Positions 59,965-64,000 of a DNA stretch of 64,000 nucleotides are shown here, piece after piece. The position numbers and the translations under genes are program-made. Position 1 is the first letter of the stretch. Each line of letters opens with the position of its first letter. This DNA comes from Candidatus Roizmanbacteria bacterium (GTDB lineage Bacteria; Patescibacteriota; Microgenomatia; UBA1406; GWC2-37-13): contig JAAXWC010000003.1 in assembly GCA_013335175.1 (NCBI GenBank), positions 54,156 to 118,155 on the forward strand, read 5' to 3'. The notes under the pieces were generated by a model. It was not told the origin of the DNA. It searched no databases and saw only the letters and a list, made by a program, of their open reading frames with translations.

Positions 59965-60678
59965 ATGAAAAGCTTTGACGAATATAGCATTAGGGCAAAA
60001 ATATATCCAGCTATATTAACCTCTCTCCCTTTTTATATTTTTTACTTTTCTTGGTTAAACGATCATGTTGGGAGATTATTGAATCAAATAGTTAATTCAA
60101 CGAATTGGTCTTCAGCACTATCTTTGTCTTCAGGCGCCTCTTTGCAGGCGGCCATCACCTTTTTCTTTATAGAGATTAATCGGTACATTTCAAAGTTTAT
60201 ATTTGAAAAAATAGTGTTTGCCAGTGAATTCAATTTTGCAACTACCAATCTTCTACTCTACACAAATAACGAATTTTCAGAAAACTACAAAAATATAATA
60301 CGTAAGAAAGTATATGATGTATTCAAAATAAAACTCCCCACTCGTAGATATGAATCTACAAATATTAAAGAGGCAAGAAAATTAATTAACGAAGCAGTTG
60401 GGCTTATTCGGGAGAGAGTTAAGAAGGGAAGCCTATTACATGAATATAATATCCGGTATGGGTTCGCACGAAATTTTATTGGTGGATGTGTAATAGCTTT
60501 ACTCGTCTCTCTTTTTAATATTATTTTTTTCTCTATTGTTAAAATTATTATTCCAATTTACATTTCAGTAGTATTGTCATTTATTTATCTATCAGCACTA
60601 CTAATGTCAAAAATAATATTAAACAAACTAGGGCATGAATATGCAAAAAAGTTATACTCAGAGTTCCTGGATCAATAA
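59965..60678 (+). CDS. four-TM membrane protein of the MBL operon
   Basis: 237 aa from MKSFDEYS (an ATG at 59935 overlaps the MBL gene). TM segments about 10-30 and 45-68, a charged cytoplasmic domain (about 75-175, with FKIKLPTRRYESTNIKEARKLI), and two more at about 180-222. The two-plus-two layout resembles the S-4TM effectors described with nucleotide-signalling defence systems, but sequence kinship is not shown. Confidence 0.65.
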   Translation: MKSFDEYSIRAKIYPAILTSLPFYIFYFSWLNDHVGRLLNQIVNSTNWSSALSLSSGASLQAAITFFFIEINRYISKFIFEKIVFASEFNFATTNLLLYTNNEFSENYKNIIRKKVYDVFKIKLPTRRYESTNIKEARKLINEAVGLIRERVKKGSLLHEYNIRYGFARNFIGGCVIALLVSLFNIIFFSIVKIIIPIYISVVLSFIYLSALLMSKIILNKLGHEYAKKLYSEFLDQ

Positions 60679-60692
60679 GTTTATTAATTCAT

Positions 60693-61640
60693 ATGCTAAA
60701 GCTACATTTTATCAACGTTGGGCACGGGGATTGTACAATAATTGAGTTCGAGGATGGCCGTTTAATGATGGTTGATATCAATAATTCAAAAGCTTTAGAT
60801 TCTGAGTCAGAGAAAGAATTAATGGAAGTGTACAAGATAAGTTATAGTGATATGTTTTTAAGTAAATTAATGGGGAAAAACCTCTTTTCCGAAAAAGGAT
60901 ACGATATTGAACTTACCGATCCTGTTGAATATTTTAAAAATAACTGGCAAGGTAAATCAATATTTAGGTTCATTTGTACTCATCCTGATATGGATCATCT
61001 CACAGGATTATATCGATTGTTTGAAGAAGAAAAATTACCGATTCTTAATTTTTGGGATTCTGAGCATAATTTTGAGAAAAATGATTCAGAATTTGAGAAT
61101 CAAACAAAGTTTGATAAAAGAGATTGGGAAACATATCAAAAACTAAGAAAAAGTACTCAATCACCAAAAGTACTTAATTTAGAGCGACATGCATCTGGTG
61201 AATTTTATACGGGAGATGGTATTTATCTGCTATCATCGACCAAGGAGTTAAAAAAATTAGCAGAGGAAAAACAAAACCCTAATCATTTGAGTTATGTATT
61301 AAAAATAACACATAAGGATCATGTTGTTATATTAGGTGGCGATGCCACTACGGAAGTTTGGGAAGACATAGTGAATGAGTTTGAAAGTGATTTTTTAAAA
61401 GCAGATGTATTAAAAGCATCACATCATGGTAGAGATAGTGGTTATCACGAAAGCGCGGTGCAGGCAATAAATCCCCTTATTACAATCGTTTCAGTTGGGA
61501 AAAAACCAGATTCCGATGCTTCCGATAAATATAGAAAACACTGTGATAATGTTTGGTCAACTAGATGGTATGGCAACATCACATTAACTTTAAATGATGA
61601 TGGAAAAATTAACTATACACACCAATATAGTCGTAAATAG
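60693..61640 (+). CDS. ComEC-like MBL-fold hydrolase, second copy
   Basis: 315 aa. FINVGHGDCTIIEFEDG at the start, THPDMDH (His97, Asp99, Asp101, His102), ILGGDAT and ASHHGRDSG form the metal site. It is a distant paralogue of the first copy with a shorter insertion (RYLFEEEKLPILNFWDSEH region). It starts 14 bases after the four-TM gene. Confidence 0.87.
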   Translation: MLKLHFINVGHGDCTIIEFEDGRLMMVDINNSKALDSESEKELMEVYKISYSDMFLSKLMGKNLFSEKGYDIELTDPVEYFKNNWQGKSIFRFICTHPDMDHLTGLYRLFEEEKLPILNFWDSEHNFEKNDSEFENQTKFDKRDWETYQKLRKSTQSPKVLNLERHASGEFYTGDGIYLLSSTKELKKLAEEKQNPNHLSYVLKITHKDHVVILGGDATTEVWEDIVNEFESDFLKADVLKASHHGRDSGYHESAVQAINPLITIVSVGKKPDSDASDKYRKHCDNVWSTRWYGNITLTLNDDGKINYTHQYSRK

Positions 61641-61735
61641 TACTAGTATTCATAAAACTCTATTAGAGATGTACTGAAAGCATCAAATACGGCTTAATGT
61701 AAGCACCTTCTCTGTGTCTGTTATACTATCCTTGT

Positions 61736-61960
61736 ATGCATAACGCCCAGGACGAAAAAACGAGAAAGGAGATTGCCGACAAATTTCGAGAAATCCGCCT
61801 TGAAAAAGGACTTAAGCAAAGTGATGTGGCTGAAAAAGCAGGACTAAACGCTAATTATTACGCAAAAGTTGAACGTGGTGAAGCTATCCCATCTGTAATT
61901 ACCTTAAAGAAAATTCTTGAGGCACTTGGTGTTAAATCTTCAGATGTACTCTCGTTTTAG
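61736..61960 (+). CDS. XRE-family HTH regulator
   Basis: 74 aa, one HTH domain: REIRLEKGLKQSDVAEKAGLNANYYAKVERGEAIPSVITL. TATACT lies eight bases before the ATG. It overlaps the opposite small gene by four bases. It could control the HEPN/PLD region or the MBL operon. Confidence 0.88.
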   Translation: MHNAQDEKTRKEIADKFREIRLEKGLKQSDVAEKAGLNANYYAKVERGEAIPSVITLKKILEALGVKSSDVLSF

Positions 61961-62175
61961 TTCCTACTGAGTGCTTTTTGCTTCTTTAAAGCTTCATACA
62001 TTTCTTTTAGTTTTTCTGGATCATCGTGACTCATTGTATGAATAGTTGTTTTTAGATACTCAAGAAGCTCTATCGCCATCTCTGGTGTTGCATTCTCTGG
62101 ATCTGTGATCTTGAGAAAATTGAGTACACCCTCAATATCTTTTTGATTTATCTCATAACCTCCTGATTTGCTCAT
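61957..62175 (-). CDS. small hypothetical protein, 72 aa
   Basis: Acidic and helical (GVLNFLKITDPENATPEMAIELLEYL, then PEKLKEMYEALKKQKAL). Family unknown. Convergent with the XRE gene; 34 bases after the PLD gene on the same strand, so it could be the last gene of that unit. Confidence 0.55.
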   Translation of the reverse strand: MSKSGGYEINQKDIEGVLNFLKITDPENATPEMAIELLEYLKTTIHTMSHDDPEKLKEMYEALKKQKALSRN

Positions 62176-62209
62176 GGCTCTTATTATACAAATAAATAAC
62201 CTTCTACCG

Positions 62210-62707
62210 TTAATAAATGAACTTTCCTAGGTTTATAAACTCAAAGCACCGCTTTGCTTCAACTTCGCTCCCAATCCTACGCATAATCTCACGGCTTATA
62301 TTCTGTGACAAAATATTAAGACTTCCCTCCCACAATATTTTTCTGTCCAGTATTGCCAACTTTCTATGACTGTAATCATTGGAAAGAATAACTTGTACTC
62401 CGAGGGTCTGAAGTCGTCTTATTTCTTGCTCTGCCTGAACCCGAAGTGTAATATCATGATCTTCCGGATTTCTGGTAAAAACATAGACTTTGACTTTCTT
62501 GTGAACCAATCGTTCGAATACAGATATGAAGGAAGCCATGCGATAAGAGGCAATAAAAGGACTTTCGATAATCACTTCTTTATGACAATTTTTCACATCC
62601 TTTAAAAATTGAGCATAAAAAGTCGAATCATCGTATAATTGTGAGTTTACGAGGTCGGGAGAAAGATGCAATGTGCTCTTGAGGTGTGAGATAATAAAAT
62701 CGTTCAT
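62210..62707 (-). CDS. PLD-superfamily protein with one HKD motif
   Basis: 165 aa from MNDFIISHLKS. SHRKLAILDRKILWEGSLNIL carries HxK(x4)D and the following Ser/Asn of the phospholipase D superfamily; KKVKVYVFTRNPEDHD precedes it. Single-HKD proteins dimerise to act as nucleases or phospholipases. TAATG couples its start to the stop of the upstream reading frame at 62707-62910. Confidence 0.75.
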   Translation of the reverse strand: MNDFIISHLKSTLHLSPDLVNSQLYDDSTFYAQFLKDVKNCHKEVIIESPFIASYRMASFISVFERLVHKKVKVYVFTRNPEDHDITLRVQAEQEIRRLQTLGVQVILSNDYSHRKLAILDRKILWEGSLNILSQNISREIMRRIGSEVEAKRCFEFINLGKFIY

Positions 62708-62910
62708 TATTTCTCTGTCACCCCCTTTCCCTTTGATAAATTTTGAGGTAAGGAAACAGAGATAATTCCGTTCTGATAGGTGAACCCAAGTTTCTTTAAT
62801 TTTTCGTAGGTTTGGAGAAGACTGGGGCAAATGGTGTTCCACCTACGGGACACTTCGCCCGCCAAGATGTCTACGATAAAATATCGGGATTGGGAAATTT
62901 GGACTAACAT
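62707..62910 (-). CDS. short frame coupled to the PLD gene, possibly a gene remnant
   Basis: 67 aa from ATG 62910, or about 51 from an internal TTG. The second half (SLLQTYEKLKKLGFTYQNGI) reads like real protein. It overlaps the 5' end of the opposite gene (62867) by 44 bases, so it may be the surviving 3' end of a longer gene cut by insertion of that gene. Function unknown. Confidence 0.35.
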   Translation of the reverse strand: MLVQISQSRYFIVDILAGEVSRRWNTICPSLLQTYEKLKKLGFTYQNGIISVSLPQNLSKGKGVTEK

Positions 62911-63913
62911 TGATTTTTTTGATGAACCAAAAATAATTGATGGATACTATTTGATTCGTTTTACTCCTGCTTTAATGCAAGAGCAGACTATTGAATTTTT
63001 AAGAGAAAAAGTTGAACTAATAAGACAGAATGTTTTTTCAATTAATAATAAACTATTGCCTTACTTAAGTGTTTTTCTCTCATTTGAAGATAAATATTGT
63101 ATAAATAAACACGAGCAACTAAACAATCAAAGTGATATAAAACAATCGTTAAACCTAATATTAGAAGAAATTGAAGCTTTGTCTTTGTGTTTGGATTTTC
63201 CTCTTAATTGTTATCAAATTGAATATATAATTCCTCCACTTCAACCAATAAATGGGAAAGTACTTATTGCAACCAGAAAGAATTTAAACAGAGGCCTAAC
63301 TTTTGAAATCGAAGAAAGAGGTTCTGCTTCTAACAAAATAGTAAATGATTATGATTATTATTTAGAATCAAATACGAGTATTAAAGCGGCTAGTAAACAT
63401 TATTTGACAGGATTAACGTTATTAACACTCGAAGACATGTACCCAGGTTTAATTGACGCTGCATTTATGCAGTTTTATCAAGGATGTGAAATTCTTTGTG
63501 GTGACAATTTTAATGAAGATGAAGCTAAAAAATATATTGCAAAAAAAATCATAGAGTCTGAAAAATTACAAATAATTATTCACCATCTTTGGCAAGTAAG
63601 ACATAGTTATTTTGGTCATGGAAACTCTAAAAATAATCTAGATGGAAACAATGATAATCAAAGCGTATATCTTATTGCAAAACAAGTACTTGTCGCAAGG
63701 TGGTTATGTAAAAAATTGCTAGATATAGATTCACCCTCGATGGGATCATTAATTCGTGAGATGAGGTTTTATAATAAGGGAATTTCTGAAGATTTTAGAG
63801 GTGAAGTTAAAGAGTTAGAAACAAATTTTAGACTAAAATACGGGATTGAAGATAAAAGAAGAATTAAGATATTCAATTCAAAAGGGGAAAAAATAAAAGA
63901 GGGTACTGACTAG
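62867..63913 (+). CDS. hypothetical protein with HEPN-like RNase motif
   Basis: 348 aa from MSTIKYRDWEIWTNIDFF. The first 200 residues are a mixed alpha/beta domain I do not recognise. LWQVRHSYFGHGNS (about 255-268) fits the R-x4-6-H motif and HG turn of ApeA-like HEPN ribonuclease domains, in a helical setting (AFMQFYQGCEILCG before, QSVYLIAKQVLVARWLCKKLL after). This suggests RNA cleavage in defence. AT-rich; divergent from the PLD unit. Confidence 0.6.
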   Translation: MSTIKYRDWEIWTNIDFFDEPKIIDGYYLIRFTPALMQEQTIEFLREKVELIRQNVFSINNKLLPYLSVFLSFEDKYCINKHEQLNNQSDIKQSLNLILEEIEALSLCLDFPLNCYQIEYIIPPLQPINGKVLIATRKNLNRGLTFEIEERGSASNKIVNDYDYYLESNTSIKAASKHYLTGLTLLTLEDMYPGLIDAAFMQFYQGCEILCGDNFNEDEAKKYIAKKIIESEKLQIIIHHLWQVRHSYFGHGNSKNNLDGNNDNQSVYLIAKQVLVARWLCKKLLDIDSPSMGSLIREMRFYNKGISEDFRGEVKELETNFRLKYGIEDKRRIKIFNSKGEKIKEGTD

Positions 63914-63932
63914 ATAACTAATAACTACAGGA

Positions 63933-64000
63933 CTATTTGTTTTCCTTTTTGAGAAGACGTTTCAGATCTTTCAACATCGTAGCACGGTGATTAAACCGCC
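63933..64000 (-). CDS. C-terminal end of an unknown protein, runs off the window
   Basis: The frame ending at TAG 63933-63935 encodes RFNHRATMLKDLKRLLKKENK as its last 21 residues, a basic helical tail. The rest lies beyond base 64000, so nothing more can be said. Confidence 0.4.
   Translation of the reverse strand, partial: RFNHRATMLKDLKRLLKKENK

Overview
The window looks like part of a small-genome Patescibacteria/CPR bacterium, most likely Microgenomates. This placement is inference from gene content and style; there is no rRNA in the window. The evidence is tightly packed core genes, short versions of core proteins (gamma-only DnaX, EF-Ts of about 151 aa, a YbeY lacking its metal-binding end), TGA used as a stop, and many promoters whose -10 box ends only 6-9 bases before the start codon, which suggests leaderless mRNAs.

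Bases 1-40000 are chromosomal. They hold a partial HtrA-like protease with an S41 protease, rpsF-ssb-rpsR, a membrane glycosyltransferase, a three-gene ABC-2 exporter, murI, an EpmA/EpmB pair, an ADP-forming acyl-CoA synthetase, a Mur ligase, cysS, a CNNM/CorC protein, a peroxiredoxin, a LexA-like repressor, RNase J, recR, prs, ybaB, dnaX, ybeY, rpsU, proS, and rpsB-tsf-frr-rseP. Gaps between genes are filled with small palindromic repeats of several families. Two REP-associated Y1 transposases (RAYTs) each carry inverted palindromes; one palindrome also occurs alone, and one lies in frame inside its transposase gene.

From a class II tRNA-Ser at 40054-40143 to the window end lies an integrated mobile element whose far end is not seen. 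A serine recombinase reads backwards through the tRNA. The backbone is this recombinase with a coupled 59-aa protein and an operator-like promoter, a TraD/TraG-like coupling ATPase, a replication-relaxation protein beside two abutting palindromes, RadC and DUF2958. AT-rich cargo sits at two places: two nuclease-like genes at 42-43.5 kb, and everything after 48.5 kb.

The cargo holds the most interesting material. First, at 49.9-55.8 kb, an operator-controlled operon encodes a small protein, a winged-helix-like protein, a MORC-like GHKL ATPase and an alphaCTD/sigma-region-4/HARE-HTH fusion; opposite it are a C5 cytosine methyltransferase and a Vsr endonuclease. I read this as a methylation-linked defence system with no obvious nuclease of its own. 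Second, at 58.6-61.6 kb, a consensus promoter drives DUF2188, a ComEC-like metallo-beta-lactamase (MBL) hydrolase, a four-TM protein and a second such hydrolase; I read this as a possible membrane-effector immunity module. Third, at 62-64 kb, a PLD-family protein lies next to a protein with a HEPN-like motif. A second serine recombinase, a second LexA-like repressor and two XRE regulators are interspersed.
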